A stretch of DNA of 64,000 bases, taken from positions 248,001 to 312,000 of the forward strand of contig OW569355.1 in assembly GCA_937625935.1 (NCBI GenBank), read 5' to 3'. The notes under the pieces are model-generated. The model searched no databases. It saw only the letters and a list, made by a program, of their open reading frames with translations, and was not told the DNA's origin. The translations under genes and the position numbers were made by a program. Source of the DNA: Tetramitus jugosus. Its lineage: Eukaryota; Heterolobosea; Eutetramitea; Acrasida; Vahlkampfiidae. Each line of letters begins with the position of its first letter. The stretch's first letter is position 1. Below, piece by piece: positions 17,858 to 28,627 of this stretch.

Positions 17858-20800
17858 GTCAAGAATTTTTGAACGACAGTTGCTAAGTCACTGCTCATCA
17901 GTTCCACAGGTGTTTTACCATCAGAATCGGTAATCTCAAGGCTGGCTCCAAAGACGAGTAGATCAAATAGCATCGATTGTGTAGAGTTAACTGCGACATT
18001 ATGGAGACAAGTTCTACCAAGATTGTTCTTGATATTGATAAACTCTGTCAAATCTTTTGTGTTTAGATGATCAAGAGAGGGAAGTTTTGTCTTGCTCCTT
18101 CTTTTTGTTTGCTTTGGTGCAGTTCCTTCCACCTTGAATCGGTCAACAATAGACTGTAGAATAGAGGATAAGTCATCGTTGATGAATCGCGAATGTGTAC
18201 CACTGGTCAGCAGGTGCACGAGAGTGGTTCTTGTTCTGGGATCAACTAGTTTGAGGGCATGATCCAACAATGGATCATCACTATAGTTACGAACAAGCCA
18301 ACTGAACATGTAGCTCGCTGCCGTTGACACCATAAGTTGCAATGTGCTCAAAGACTTGACAGCTCTCTCTTCGTCAGGATCAATTACCTCAGATGGTGTG
18401 TGTACCAACATTTCCAGCCATGACTGCTTTGGTTGCACCTCTTCAGTTTGAATCATTAGTGAAACGAATTTGCTCTCATGCACTGCATCAATACGTCGTT
18501 GAACCATACACTTCCGAATGATTTGATGTAATTGAGTTTTGGATGGGACAGCACCATGATGCATGACAACTGACAGAGCAAATGAGTGATTTTTCTTTTC
18601 TAAAGCGATTTGAACTGGACTGTCGAATTGTGGCGCAAAAGTTTTTGTAAATGGCCAGAGTATTGAAAAGATTTCATAGCTGCCCAACGTCGAGGCTATC
18701 AGGGCAGCATTTCGTGGCCTTCGTCCATCAACAATATCATTTTCCAGTGGCATACTAATCAATTTTGACAACTCTTCCCTATTATACCTCTTCTTCCAAT
18801 GCTTGATGATACACTGACATAGAGAGGCATCTTTTTCGGCAGCAAGATGTAAAAGATTGGGTTTTGTTTCTTGTGTTTCATCTCTGACCAGTACGTTGCT
18901 AGTGTAGTTCATCAATTGATCGAACATGGGTAGTGTTGTCACAACCTCCAATGCGAGTGACAGAGCAGGAATAGGAGCTACTACATTGAAATCTTTGCTT
19001 GAAAAAACTGGCTTATTGGCAATGTCACTCAGCTTGATCGATAATTCATCAAGCAAGTGTAAACCTTTCGGTGAATTGAGCAACACTTGCAGAGGACTAA
19101 TACCCGAGATATATTGCGAGGCTGTGTCTGATGGTTCAGATCGTTCATAGAGCATTTCAGGGTAGTGCTCCAGACAAAGTAGTGCACAATGCTTCGCCAC
19201 CTGATAATCGCCGATGTGGAACGTTGTTTTTGATTTGCTCATGGACGTCAATGAATTTGTTATCTCTTCCATCTTTTTAAGTGCAAAATGTAAAGCATTG
19301 AATCCATGTTGCATTCGTGGACCCAAGAGTGTTGATAATGGCTTGGAGGAGATTGATGGCTGTTGGATAATGATGTTAATCAGTGAATAGTTTTGGTTTC
19401 GAAGTGCTGATGTAACAATAGTCTCCCCCATGTTGTTTTCAAGATCAACTTTTGCTCCTGCTTTAATCAATTCCGCAGCATGTCCATCCACAAAGTCTTC
19501 CTGATTGGTAATAGAATTACTTCTCGAAGCGTCTGTTCTTGCGGAGTAGAACAGAGCGTTTTCTCCCCTCACATTCAATGCATTCGCATCAAAATTATTT
19601 TTCAGTAACCATTGAATCATTTGTATGTTCGGACTTGTCAAGGCAACATGGAGTAAATTGCCACGTGATGTTGTATAACTTTGCAGCGTTTGATCCTTGA
19701 AGCAAGGTAACATGGATATGTGGTTTAGGAACTCGATTTGAACATTGATATCAAGATGCTCATGATAACAGTTCGGTGGGAATATTTGCTCGATAGGAGT
19801 TTGGCCCTTATTATTTCTTTCGAATATTAGATTCTCAGGACACACTGACAGAAGATATTGCACCAGAGAAAACTGTACGAACCGACAGGCAGAATGAAGA
19901 ACATTGTGTCCATTTTTGTCCACGTTTGTTAAAGAAGCGCCAGCAGTCGCAAGGTATCTGACATCGCCCATACAACCTGCTGCATAATCCCCAGCCAACA
20001 CCAACTGGATGAGTGGGAGATCTTTTTTGTCATCATTAATTATTCCCTCGAAATCTCCAAGAACTATCAACTCAGGATTTACAGACAGGAGGTATTTCAT
20101 CAAACTGGTTCGGATAGCATTGGACGGACGACTAACCATAAGCTCGACAAGATAATTACGAACGCCATTGACAGCTATCGAGGCGTTGTAATCCTCTATG
20201 ATGGTCTTAATCAAGGTCAATCCTTCTTCAGTTGAACACTGCGATATCAAAGTACCGAGGAGAGTACATAAGAATGCGTGTCGATAAAACGTGCTGTCGA
20301 TGTTCATGACCAATTCGGGATATTTCATTCTATCAGGATCTGTTAGTAACTCCATGGCCTTCAGCCCTGTGTTTACATTATTGTACACAAAGCTTGCATC
20401 TATTTTAGTGTATGGAGCGAGTAAAACCGCAGTCTCTGCTTCTGGTAGAGAAAGAAGTGGTTGAAAATAAGGATATTCTCGGACAGCACTATCGATAATT
20501 ACCTCCAATATGTCGTTGGTCTGGTATCTCACAAATGTTTCCATGTGAGATAAAAAAATTCCCTCCTTCAAAGACATATGCTTCATATAATCAACGTGTG
20601 AGATAGCAGGTGCCCGTAAAGTGGGTAGATAAGTACTTGGCCCCACCAGAGATACATCAAAGTGCGAATACATATCTTTGATGTGGTCCCAGTCTGGCCT
20701 ATGAAACAAAGAAGTGGGTTTAAAACCGATGTACGGCAGAGTAAAGTGCTGAATATCCACACTGATTGGTGTCATCCCATTGAAGCATAACAAAGAACGA

Positions 20801-21534
20801 AAGAAATTCGTATCTGTTGTAAATCGTCCCTTTTCAGAAAAGATACTGAGCGTCTTCGCCCCATGGATCAAGTTAAAGTATACTCCCATAAACTTCAAAT
20901 TCTTGGTCGAGCTGGGCAACGAGCGAGCAATCGTCTGCAATTCAACTTCAGTCACCGATATATCACGTTCCCAATGGCGATGCTTCAAATATGTTTGACA
21001 CGTGCCCAACACATCAAATGTCTCCAGCTGAGTCAACTTTGGTGACAGAGTTTTCACACAATTATTGAAGTTGGGTCGACCTAAGAATGAGCCGAAGGGC
21101 AATCGTAGATGCTTCACATTGGGAAACACATTCGCCAAGAACTCAAAAATAGGGATCCTGTTATAATTTCGAATCCCATAACTTGAATCACTCAATCGAC
21201 ATTTCTTTCCCGTGGCATCAATAGGTTTAAACTGAACCAATTGCTCTTGACCATCATCGTCCTTACGGAAATAATACTTTGGCCTGCCGTCATCTACCAG
21301 ACTCAAGTACGTGACATTGCCATAGATTTGTTCTTGAAATTCATAGAGCCACTGGGAGCACACTGACCTCAACATGAAATAAAAGGGATAAGCCGGAATG
21401 AACGACATGATCGCATGAAAAATGTCTCTGGGAATGGGTTGATCAGCCATTGTGAAATATCCAAGAATTTTGTCTCTTTCTCTCTCTGGGTCTTTGCCAA
21501 ACATTGGGCAGAACGGAATCATCCCCTTCTCCAT
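17854..21534 (-). CDS. F-box / ankyrin-repeat protein
   Basis: About 1226 residues from the ATG at 21534; the frame opens further upstream only with TTG. The ATG at 21450, just before the F-box, is an alternative. The F-box-like segment follows (PIPRDIFHAIMSFIPAYPFY, then RSVCSQWLYEF). Residues ~60-330 are a poorly conserved region with weak LRR character (FPNVKHLRLPFGSF). The rest contains many ankyrin-type repeats, the clearest being NGHNVLHSACRFVQFSLVQY, RGNLLHVALTSPNIQMIQWL, GENALFYSAR and GRTCLHNVAVNSTQ with SDGKTPVELMSSD. It is probably a protein-interaction scaffold or SCF adaptor (inference). It ends at 17854, overlapping the basic ORF there. Confidence 0.85.
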   Translation of the reverse strand: MEKGMIPFCPMFGKDPERERDKILGYFTMADQPIPRDIFHAIMSFIPAYPFYFMLRSVCSQWLYEFQEQIYGNVTYLSLVDDGRPKYYFRKDDDGQEQLVQFKPIDATGKKCRLSDSSYGIRNYNRIPIFEFLANVFPNVKHLRLPFGSFLGRPNFNNCVKTLSPKLTQLETFDVLGTCQTYLKHRHWERDISVTEVELQTIARSLPSSTKNLKFMGVYFNLIHGAKTLSIFSEKGRFTTDTNFFRSLLCFNGMTPISVDIQHFTLPYIGFKPTSLFHRPDWDHIKDMYSHFDVSLVGPSTYLPTLRAPAISHVDYMKHMSLKEGIFLSHMETFVRYQTNDILEVIIDSAVREYPYFQPLLSLPEAETAVLLAPYTKIDASFVYNNVNTGLKAMELLTDPDRMKYPELVMNIDSTFYRHAFLCTLLGTLISQCSTEEGLTLIKTIIEDYNASIAVNGVRNYLVELMVSRPSNAIRTSLMKYLLSVNPELIVLGDFEGIINDDKKDLPLIQLVLAGDYAAGCMGDVRYLATAGASLTNVDKNGHNVLHSACRFVQFSLVQYLLSVCPENLIFERNNKGQTPIEQIFPPNCYHEHLDINVQIEFLNHISMLPCFKDQTLQSYTTSRGNLLHVALTSPNIQMIQWLLKNNFDANALNVRGENALFYSARTDASRSNSITNQEDFVDGHAAELIKAGAKVDLENNMGETIVTSALRNQNYSLINIIIQQPSISSKPLSTLLGPRMQHGFNALHFALKKMEEITNSLTSMSKSKTTFHIGDYQVAKHCALLCLEHYPEMLYERSEPSDTASQYISGISPLQVLLNSPKGLHLLDELSIKLSDIANKPVFSSKDFNVVAPIPALSLALEVVTTLPMFDQLMNYTSNVLVRDETQETKPNLLHLAAEKDASLCQCIIKHWKKRYNREELSKLISMPLENDIVDGRRPRNAALIASTLGSYEIFSILWPFTKTFAPQFDSPVQIALEKKNHSFALSVVMHHGAVPSKTQLHQIIRKCMVQRRIDAVHESKFVSLMIQTEEVQPKQSWLEMLVHTPSEVIDPDEERAVKSLSTLQLMVSTAASYMFSWLVRNYSDDPLLDHALKLVDPRTRTTLVHLLTSGTHSRFINDDLSSILQSIVDRFKVEGTAPKQTKRRSKTKLPSLDHLNTKDLTEFINIKNNLGRTCLHNVAVNSTQSMLFDLLVFGASLEITDSDGKTPVELMSSDLATVVQKFLT

Positions 21535-21700
21535 GTCCACTTGTTGTTTGTGAAGAATCAACAATCACTTTCTCGTCATCCGTACTGTTGTGGCTCAGCA
21601 TCTTGAATATTTGTTGTGTTGAGGTTATCCTTTGTGGGAGATGACGGAGTTACAACACAACATTAGAACCCACAAACGAAAAAAGATCAAATCATCAACA

Positions 21701-22854
21701 ATGGAAAAGTACAAGAAGTTTACGGATGCAGGAACCGGAATCAATCCATTTGTTCCATTTATCCCAAAGAACACTCAATCGTCAATTGCATCCAAGCTTT
21801 TATTTATTTTGCGCGCCATTTTTGTGTCGCCTATTCTCTTCTTGATCAAGTTGGTGTTTTTGTTGTGTTTTACGGTAGCTTACACCATACTGTCCACTTT
21901 GTTCTCCATGGTAAGTTGAACTAAAACTAACTTATCACTGATGGATCCAATCAACTCACCAATTCATCATGTTTTTTCCAACCATAGATCCCATTGTGGT
22001 TCATTAGGAGACCTCTTGAACGATACTTGAACGCATTGTTCATGAGAGCTTACTTGGTGGTTTTTGGTTTCTTTGCTATTGAGAGCTCTCATGTCAATAC
22101 CAATAATCGCCTCCAGTTGTTGTCCTCTCAGGAAACCTACTTTGGATCACATGTGAATCACGGTGATGTCATCATTTGTAATCACGTGAGCTATGTGGAG
22201 CTATTTTACTTGGCATTCCGTTTCGCGCCCACTTTTGCGACTGTAGTCAAACTGGAGGAACAATCAAAGACATCGACGAATGAAGCGCCAAAGTATGCTC
22301 TTGTTAGAAATGGATTCCTCGGTGCATTGCTCAATGTGATCACTGAGAATCAATCACAAAAGGTCGATGCCTCTAGCACTCAATCTCTGTCAGAGATTGC
22401 TGTGTACTGCAAGCAGAATCATCTTGGTCCTGTTGTTGTGTTCCCTGAAGTTGTCTCCTCGAACGGAAGGTCATTATTGACCTTTGAGAGCTCCATCTTT
22501 AGAGTACCTGGTGTTGCAAAGGCTTTGATGGATGAGAAGATTAAGATTCATTTGATTGGCTTCAAGTTTGAATGTCAGAACTTTAGTCCAAGTTTCCACC
22601 ATACGAGCAGCTTCTTCAAGCATCTGTATCATTTGACTACTCAATTCTACAACAAGTTGATAGTGAAGCATGTACATTTGTCACAAACAGAGAGACAACA
22701 AGTGTTGTCTGAGTTGCAATATCCTGACCACCTACGAAATTATTTGACATCCGCTCTGAAACTTCAACCAGTGTCCTCTTCTGCCAACGACAAGGCAAAC
22801 TTTAAGGACTATTGGAACAAAACGCAGAGCAGGGATTATGCAAAGGAAGAATAA
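21701..22854 (+). CDS. PlsC-type 1-acyl-glycerophosphate acyltransferase-like protein (two exons)
   Basis: Exons 21701-21910 and 21988-22854 (77-nt intron, GTAAGT ... ACCATAG, containing AACTAAC) give 358 residues. Upstream in-frame ATG at 21641 is possible. Membrane segments: ~35-68 (LFILRAIFVSPILFLIKLVF region) and ~90-105. Acyltransferase motif I is NHVSYVELF (HX4E instead of the usual HX4D) and motif III is FPEVVSSNGRSLLTF (FPEV instead of FPEG). These positions correspond to LPCAT/LPAAT family signatures (FPEGTTSNGR). The protein probably sits in the ER and transfers acyl chains to lysophospholipids, but the two substitutions make activity uncertain. Confidence 0.85.
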
Positions 22855-22968
22855 AAGGAGATTAAAGCAATAATTTGTTAATACTTTATATTTCTTTTGA
22901 CTAAAGTTAATAATCAACAGATCCTATCTGAACTATTAATGCTAAGCAAAGCCGTCATTGATCCACAC

Positions 22969-24267
22969 TCACATATTGTTTGTTTCTGGAACAATTTGTT
23001 CCACTTGAGCGAATTCTACTTCTAATGGACGAGAACATGGCCTGAGCAAATCGTGACACTTAGACTGCTTTGAAATCTTATTGTCATGACCCATCTTCTT
23101 TCCTCTCCTCAGTTGTGCAAATTTTTGTTTCAAGAAACAAAGATGATTGTGGTCCAATCCGATATCAGACTCCACAGTTTGTGGATTAAATTCTTTCATC
23201 AGAACATCTAGATCGTTTTGCTTCTCCTTTAACAAATTTAGTTGCTCGTCAGAAGCCTGCTTTGATAATTGAAGGGCACTTTGAACCTTATTAACTTCTT
23301 CATAGAATATGTTTTGCTTTTGATCTCTGTTAGCCATATCCACTTCGCTTGGCTGAATTTCATTCAGGTCCGCAATGAAAATTCCCAAAGACTCCAACTT
23401 TGCAGCATACTTGTGATTGATATCACTCAAGTGATTCATCTTTCGCTCCAGAGTCTGAATCTTCTCCGAATACACTTCATTGCTCTCCTTTTCTTGTTTT
23501 AATTGATTGGTAATACTAGTCACCAATTCATCACACTTGCTTCTCCACTTGTTTTCACATTCCTGGATCTGATCAACATGTTCCTTAATTTTAAGAACTA
23601 ATCCCGATTTTTCATCCTTCTCATTCTCCAACTCCTTCTCCAACTGTTCAATCCTCGAGTTCAACTCTTCTTCCTTCTTCTTCATATCATAAAAAGTGGA
23701 TGTGACGTTGCCTACCATTGATGATCCTGATGATGTCAGCGTAGAGTACGATGGAGTAGAAATGGAGAGACCAGTGATATTGCTATTCGACAGCACACCA
23801 CCACTGCTACTATGACTCATCATACTCAATCTTCTATTACCGACGTGTGACTTTGCTGGTGTAGAGAAACTGGGCAGAGCAGGTGTCCGAAAACTGCCTG
23901 TGCCTCCACTATTGCTCAACAGACTAGGAGTGGTCGATATTGCACTCGTACTATTCGGAATTCCACTTGAATAAATGTTGGATTCTCTACGCTTGATTGC
24001 ACTACCCTGTTGCATCTTTATGGATGAAAAGGCTCCACTGACAGATAATCGCCTAGAGGGAGTACCTGGAGCAGGAAAGGATGACTGAATTGGTTTGTTG
24101 ACAAAGATGCCCGTTGTTGTTGCGGGCTTGCTGTTGTTGTTGCTGTTGCTCATGTGAGGAGTTGGGTGCACAGGTTTTGGGGATGGAAATTGAAATTGGT
24201 CGGTCGATGGTGGTTTTGTTTTTTTGCAATTTTTTTTGGGTGTAACGGTAAAAAATTTAACTGTCAT
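22969..24267 (-). CDS. Coiled-coil protein with Ser/Thr/Asn-rich head
   Basis: 432 residues from the ATG at 24267 (the ATG at 24153 is an alternative; the longer frame begins with TTG). Residues 1-190 are Ser/Thr/Pro/Asn-rich and disordered, with several SxP-type sites (PGTPSRRLSVSG, RTPALPSFSTPAKSH). A long coiled coil follows at about 195-365 (KKKEEELNSRIEQLEKELEN, then IQTLERKMNHLSDINHKYAA). The C-terminus is short and basic (RRGKKMGHDNKISKQSK). This is the shape of a cytoskeletal or kinetochore coiled-coil protein, but I cannot name a family. Confidence 0.75.
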   Translation of the reverse strand: MTVKFFTVTPKKNCKKTKPPSTDQFQFPSPKPVHPTPHMSNSNNNSKPATTTGIFVNKPIQSSFPAPGTPSRRLSVSGAFSSIKMQQGSAIKRRESNIYSSGIPNSTSAISTTPSLLSNSGGTGSFRTPALPSFSTPAKSHVGNRRLSMMSHSSSGGVLSNSNITGLSISTPSYSTLTSSGSSMVGNVTSTFYDMKKKEEELNSRIEQLEKELENEKDEKSGLVLKIKEHVDQIQECENKWRSKCDELVTSITNQLKQEKESNEVYSEKIQTLERKMNHLSDINHKYAAKLESLGIFIADLNEIQPSEVDMANRDQKQNIFYEEVNKVQSALQLSKQASDEQLNLLKEKQNDLDVLMKEFNPQTVESDIGLDHNHLCFLKQKFAQLRRGKKMGHDNKISKQSKCHDLLRPCSRPLEVEFAQVEQIVPETNNM

Positions 24268-24435
24268 AGTAGGAGTTTTGATGGCCCAAACCTTGTAATA
24301 CAACAGACAGCATTTGTGTCGCTCTAATGGAACTTTTCAGATCCTCAACTGAAGAGTAACAGTTACAGTAGAGGGAATTTTGGTGCGGTTGACTGACATT
24401 CGAAGACCCTCAAGTTCATACAACACTGCGGAAGA

Positions 24436-25377
24436 ATGAACTCCGAAGGATCAGAATCAGCCACAACCAAAACGACCGGTGCATCTCACCAAAACAAACG
24501 AAATGAATCAAAAAAGAATGAAGGAGACTCTTTAATGTCCATATCCAGTATCGGAGGAGGATGCACAGAGGAAGGTTTCCTCCGTGTTAATACTGTTCGG
24601 ACTGCTCGTAATTTCACCAATACCTCAACCACTAGATAACGACAAACCGAGGTCTTCCCACTTCTTCAAAAAACAAATTAAATCACACTGTGTGTACACT
24701 ACTAGTGTTTTAGATCAAAAGGATGGTGTTTTGCATGAATCCTCTCTTCTGTGCCATGTTCAAGCGTAAATCAGAAACCAGAAATCAAGATAGTAGGATT
24801 TCTGTCCGAGACTATCGGAACTCCTCTCTACCGGTTGTGTCGAAACAAGACTCTATCTCAGCTACACAAGTTACAGAAAGTAATGCCACTAAGGAGACTA
24901 TACAGAGCAGGAGAATCAGTGCCCAACAACTCAACACTAAGCTAGAGAGTGGAAAGGTTGAAGCTATCACAATTCCAGATGTTGAACAAGGAGAAGAGGG
25001 TCCCTTATCTCCAGAGATGGCCTCACTTCAAAAACAAATAGATCTTCGGCAAAGTGATGGATCAGTCCGAGAACTTGTTAACATTCTAAGTCAATACAAC
25101 TTCCCTCCACAACCTGCATGTGTGAGTGATGAGGAACAGAATCTTCATAGCCTTCGGTGAGAAATATCCTCTCCGATCCTGTCCGATAAATTTTTGTAAA
25201 TACAATGTAAAAAATACTTTATTGTAAAGGAATTACGATCACAGTTTTCTTCCAAAATCAGGCATCATTGATAAGTTACCCGACACCATCGGGGATCAGT
25301 ATCTGAAGGATCGCCAGATTCTGGCTGACATCGCACGCATCCGAATCAATCGATCACAACCAAACCCTTTGACATAG
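24436..25377 (+). CDS. Small spliced gene of unknown function (tentative model)
   Basis: Model: exons 24436-24585, 24714-25156 and 25245-25377 give 241 residues. The last junction is good: GTGAGA donor at 25157 and CACAG acceptor at 25244 join CG|T into a continuous frame that reads SLRFLPKSGIIDKLPDTIGD and ends NPLT. The first junction (donor GTTAAT at 24586, acceptor TTTTAG at 24713) is phase-compatible but weak; alternatively translation starts at the ATG at 24723. The protein is hydrophilic, Ser/Thr/Gln-rich (QDSRISVRDYRNSSLPVVSK), with short conserved-looking blocks (LSPEMASLQKQIDLRQSDGS). No family recognised. Confidence 0.4.
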
Positions 25378-25402
25378 TTCGCTATTTTTTCAGTTTCCAT
25401 CC

Positions 25403-25453
25403 TATAAATTATCTGGAACTGTGATTCGCGGTTATGTGATGGGGACTATAAAA
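25403..25453 (+). promoter_or_regulatory. TATA-like elements upstream of the Gln-rich gene
   Basis: TATAAA at 25403-25408 and CTATAAAA at 25446-25453, the latter about 100 bp before the ATG at 25551. Few other genes in the window have so clear a TATA-like element. Core promoter function is inference. Confidence 0.3.
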
Positions 25454-25550
25454 TTGAAGGGCTATCTCATCCTTTTCACCTCTACTCCAACAGAAAAACT
25501 AATACAACTGCTTTTGTAATAATATCAAAGAGTAAACCTTCAATTCTACA

Positions 25551-26408
25551 ATGGTCGAAACAGCCCAATACGGAACTCAACAGAAGCATGGTCTCTTCCA
25601 TCGTCAATCATCGAATGACCTCTACAGTGCCACTTGGAAGAATCCCAGCTACACAAACCTTCAAGCTCAACCTGTGCAACCAGTGGTACTCCAACCATCT
25701 GCACTGGGACAACAGCAATCATGGCAGCAAGCTCCTCTACAAGCTCCCCTGCAGGCTCCATTACAAACTCCTTACATGGCACCTACAACAGGTTTTCAAC
25801 AAACCAGTATGCTGCCTGGACAAGGTCTCACTTCAACAGCTCCCTTGAGTCAAGTCGAACATGTTTATGAGAAGAATGTGATCAATCAACCAGTTGTTCA
25901 CCAAGTGGTTCATCATCCAATCAATGAAATTCATCAACAACACATCAGAAAGGATGTCTATACTCAACCTGTCACTCAGATTGTCCCAGAGCAAAGACTG
26001 ATGCCAACTACTGGAGTGACATCGGGCATCTATCAGTCTGGAACAGGTTTTGTGCCAAACACTGGAATCCAACAACAAGGCTTCGGTGGAGCAGGATATC
26101 AACAAGGATATGGCCAACAGGGATTTAACCAAGGTATTCAACAACCTGGCTACCAGAAACAAGGATTCATGGCAAGGTTCAAAACAAAGATGGCTCAACG
26201 AAAGGCAATGAAGAATCAAAACCTCTATGGTGGAAACCAATTTGGTGGTTATGGAACTCAGATGAGCACAGGAACCGGATTCCCACAACAACAACAACAA
26301 TGGGGTGGAGTTCAACAAGCACCAATGCAATCAGGATTTGTCTCTCAGCCAATGCTCGGATCAACTGGTACAACTGGAAGTTGGGTGAGTGGTCAGCCAA
26401 GATATTAA
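25551..26408 (+). CDS. Gln/Gly-rich protein of unknown function
   Basis: 285 residues with ~20% Gln. A short repeated QAPLQAPLQAPLQTP block occurs near residue 60. The middle carries a hydrophobic-alternating stretch (VEHVYEKNVINQPVVHQVVH, then HPINEIHQQHIRKDVYTQPV) with V-x-H/Q repeats, like the VEK[P/V]V...QPVI repeats of some alveolin and stress proteins; I treat this only as resemblance. The C-terminal third has GYQQGYGQQGFNQG-type repeats and a basic island (MARFKTKMAQRKAMKNQ). Possibly a filament-forming or condensate-forming protein; no function assigned. It has a TATA-like element upstream. Confidence 0.8.
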   Translation: MVETAQYGTQQKHGLFHRQSSNDLYSATWKNPSYTNLQAQPVQPVVLQPSALGQQQSWQQAPLQAPLQAPLQTPYMAPTTGFQQTSMLPGQGLTSTAPLSQVEHVYEKNVINQPVVHQVVHHPINEIHQQHIRKDVYTQPVTQIVPEQRLMPTTGVTSGIYQSGTGFVPNTGIQQQGFGGAGYQQGYGQQGFNQGIQQPGYQKQGFMARFKTKMAQRKAMKNQNLYGGNQFGGYGTQMSTGTGFPQQQQQWGGVQQAPMQSGFVSQPMLGSTGTTGSWVSGQPRY

Positions 26409-26640
26409 ACACTCTGACAGCTTCCTGTGTTCAAAATCGAAGAGGCCATTGTACATACATTCTTCAATAAACCCCGCTTCAAATAACTGAAGAATAGTTC
26501 AACTTTGTAAAAAAAACGCTTTTTGAGAGATCACAAAATTTTGGCGGCGACAGAAGGAAAAATCGATTCAAGAAAAAACTCAACAACAAAAACCAACGAT
26601 CGATCGATTGTCACATACATACTCACAACAAACGTCAATC

Positions 26641-28534
26641 ATGTCAGCACAGGAAATTGTAACAAAGGGAGGTGAAAAGCTCTACAAAGTCGAGACAGAG
26701 AAGGAGATTGATGAGTTGTACAGACATCATCAAATCTTATCTGATGCTGATCAAGATGCTGGCAATCACATTGAATCGTACAAATACATTTTGAATGCTG
26801 TTCGTACTGGACAAGAGCGTGCAAAGGTTCTTGCTTGCCAATTCATTCCAAAATTCTTCAAATATTTTGACAAGTTGGCCTCTCAGGCAATCAATGCCAT
26901 GTTGGATCTCTGTGAAGAAGAGTCTAGAACTGTATGTTGTCTCATAGCTCGAGACATTGAGTTTTTTTTTCTGTATGGATCGATCTAACCATTTATTTTG
27001 GTTGATATCTAGATTCGTCTCAATGCCATCAAGGGACTGCCACTTTTGTGCCAAGAAAAGAAGGAACACGTGAAAACGATTGCCAATGTACTATGTCAAC
27101 TGTTGATTGAGGAAGATAAGGTCGAATCCGATATCATCAAGAACGCTTTTATTCAATTGTTTAAGATTGATAGTAAGGCTGCTTTGACATCACTGTTCGA
27201 ACAGATTGAAAATGTGGAACAAGAGGATGCAAAGGCGAGAGAACAAGCGATTGTATTTTTGAAGGAGAGAGTGATGCCATTGGCATCTGAATTGATCACT
27301 ACGAATCCTGATGCAGAACATTATATTGCAACAGAAATTCAAAAGGTTTGTATTTTTGTCTTTTGTTATTGTTGGAATCATGAAAATGAGGAAAAATTAT
27401 GTGAGGCGAAGATGAGTGCTAATACGTGTCTATTTGTCCCATGTGTCATAGTTGCTCGCAACTGCTTCTGAGAAGGAATTTGCAGATTTTTTGAATATTT
27501 TACAAAATTTATCCATGTACAATGACGAAAATGGTAAGAAATTACTGCTAAACATTGTTGCAGCACAATCTCCATTGAGTGGTGAATACAAATATGATCC
27601 TAAGGATGTTACTACTTTGAAGAGAGTGTTGAACTTGGTTCACATTGTTGCACCATTGCTCAGTTCATTGAAACAAAATGGTCCATTCTTCAAATTCTTG
27701 ACCGTTGATGTGATGCCAAGAATTGAAGAGTTGGAAGATCAATTGCGTCTCGATGTTTTGCGTAGTGTTAGCGTTGAATCTGCTAGTGCATCTGCACCTG
27801 ATGCAAGACAAGCGATCGGCGTCATCTACCAAAAGTTGATGGACAGCATTCCATTGAAGCAAGCAGACAGCACCACTGAACCTGAACTCAACTTTTCATA
27901 TCTTGAATGTTACTTGTACTCATTCCATCAACTGGCACAAAAGGTACCAGGTATTTTGAACTCTATCTGTGGTATTAAGATTGTGACTGGACAACCAGGT
28001 GATGATATGCGTGATTATTCTGAAAAGAGAAACAATATGGTTCAGCGATTACAATATCTTGAGCAAAGATGTTCCACATACAAGAAGGCACTGATCGAAG
28101 TTCTCAAGAAGAATAGAGAAGCAGAAGCTGCCAGTGAGAATAACGCTGCTGAACAATCTGGAGAAAAGTCAGAGGAGGAACCTGCCAAGCCAACCATTTC
28201 TACCGAACAAGCACAAAGTACCATGAGAATCATCAAGAATTTGCTTAAAATGAGTGGCATGCTGTCTAAGAAGCAACCTGTTTTCTGCAAGTCTGACTCG
28301 ATCTACTTGTCATGGATCGAATACCAAGGAAAGAAGAGAACTGCACCTTCATCTGACGATCAACCTGCTGAAAAGAGACAAAGAAAGCACTACTCTCATG
28401 AAAAGGAGCAACAACAGAGAAGACCTTCAGGAAGCAGCTCTAGAGGAAGTCAAAGAGGTGGCTCAAGAGGAGGCAGAGGTGGACGTGGAGGTCGTGGCCG
28501 TGGAGGCTTCCGTGGTGGCAGAAGAAACAATTAA
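26641..28534 (+). CDS. API5: Apoptosis inhibitor 5 homologue (three exons)
   Basis: Exons 26641-26931, 27013-27345 and 27452-28534 (introns of 81 and 106 nt; GTATGT...ATCTAG and GTTTGT...CATAG) give 568 residues. The HEAT-repeat body matches API5/AAC-11: EIDELYRHHQILSDADQDAG, FIPKFFKYFDKLASQAINAM, then LDLCEEESRT joined across the intron to IRLNAIKGLPLLC. The C-terminus is disordered, with a basic patch (KRQRKHYSHEKEQQQRRP) and an RGG-rich tail (GGRGGRGGRGRGGFRGGRR) that probably binds RNA. In animals API5 is a nuclear scaffold linked to survival and mRNA export; here an RNA-associated nuclear role is likely. All three joins keep phase. Confidence 0.93.
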
Positions 28535-28627
28535 ACATTGAATTTCACATCGAATTGCCATTTGTCTTATTTTTAGTTCTCTGCATGCAAAAAAAACAAT
28601 CACAAACAACTAGAACAATTCAGCTGA

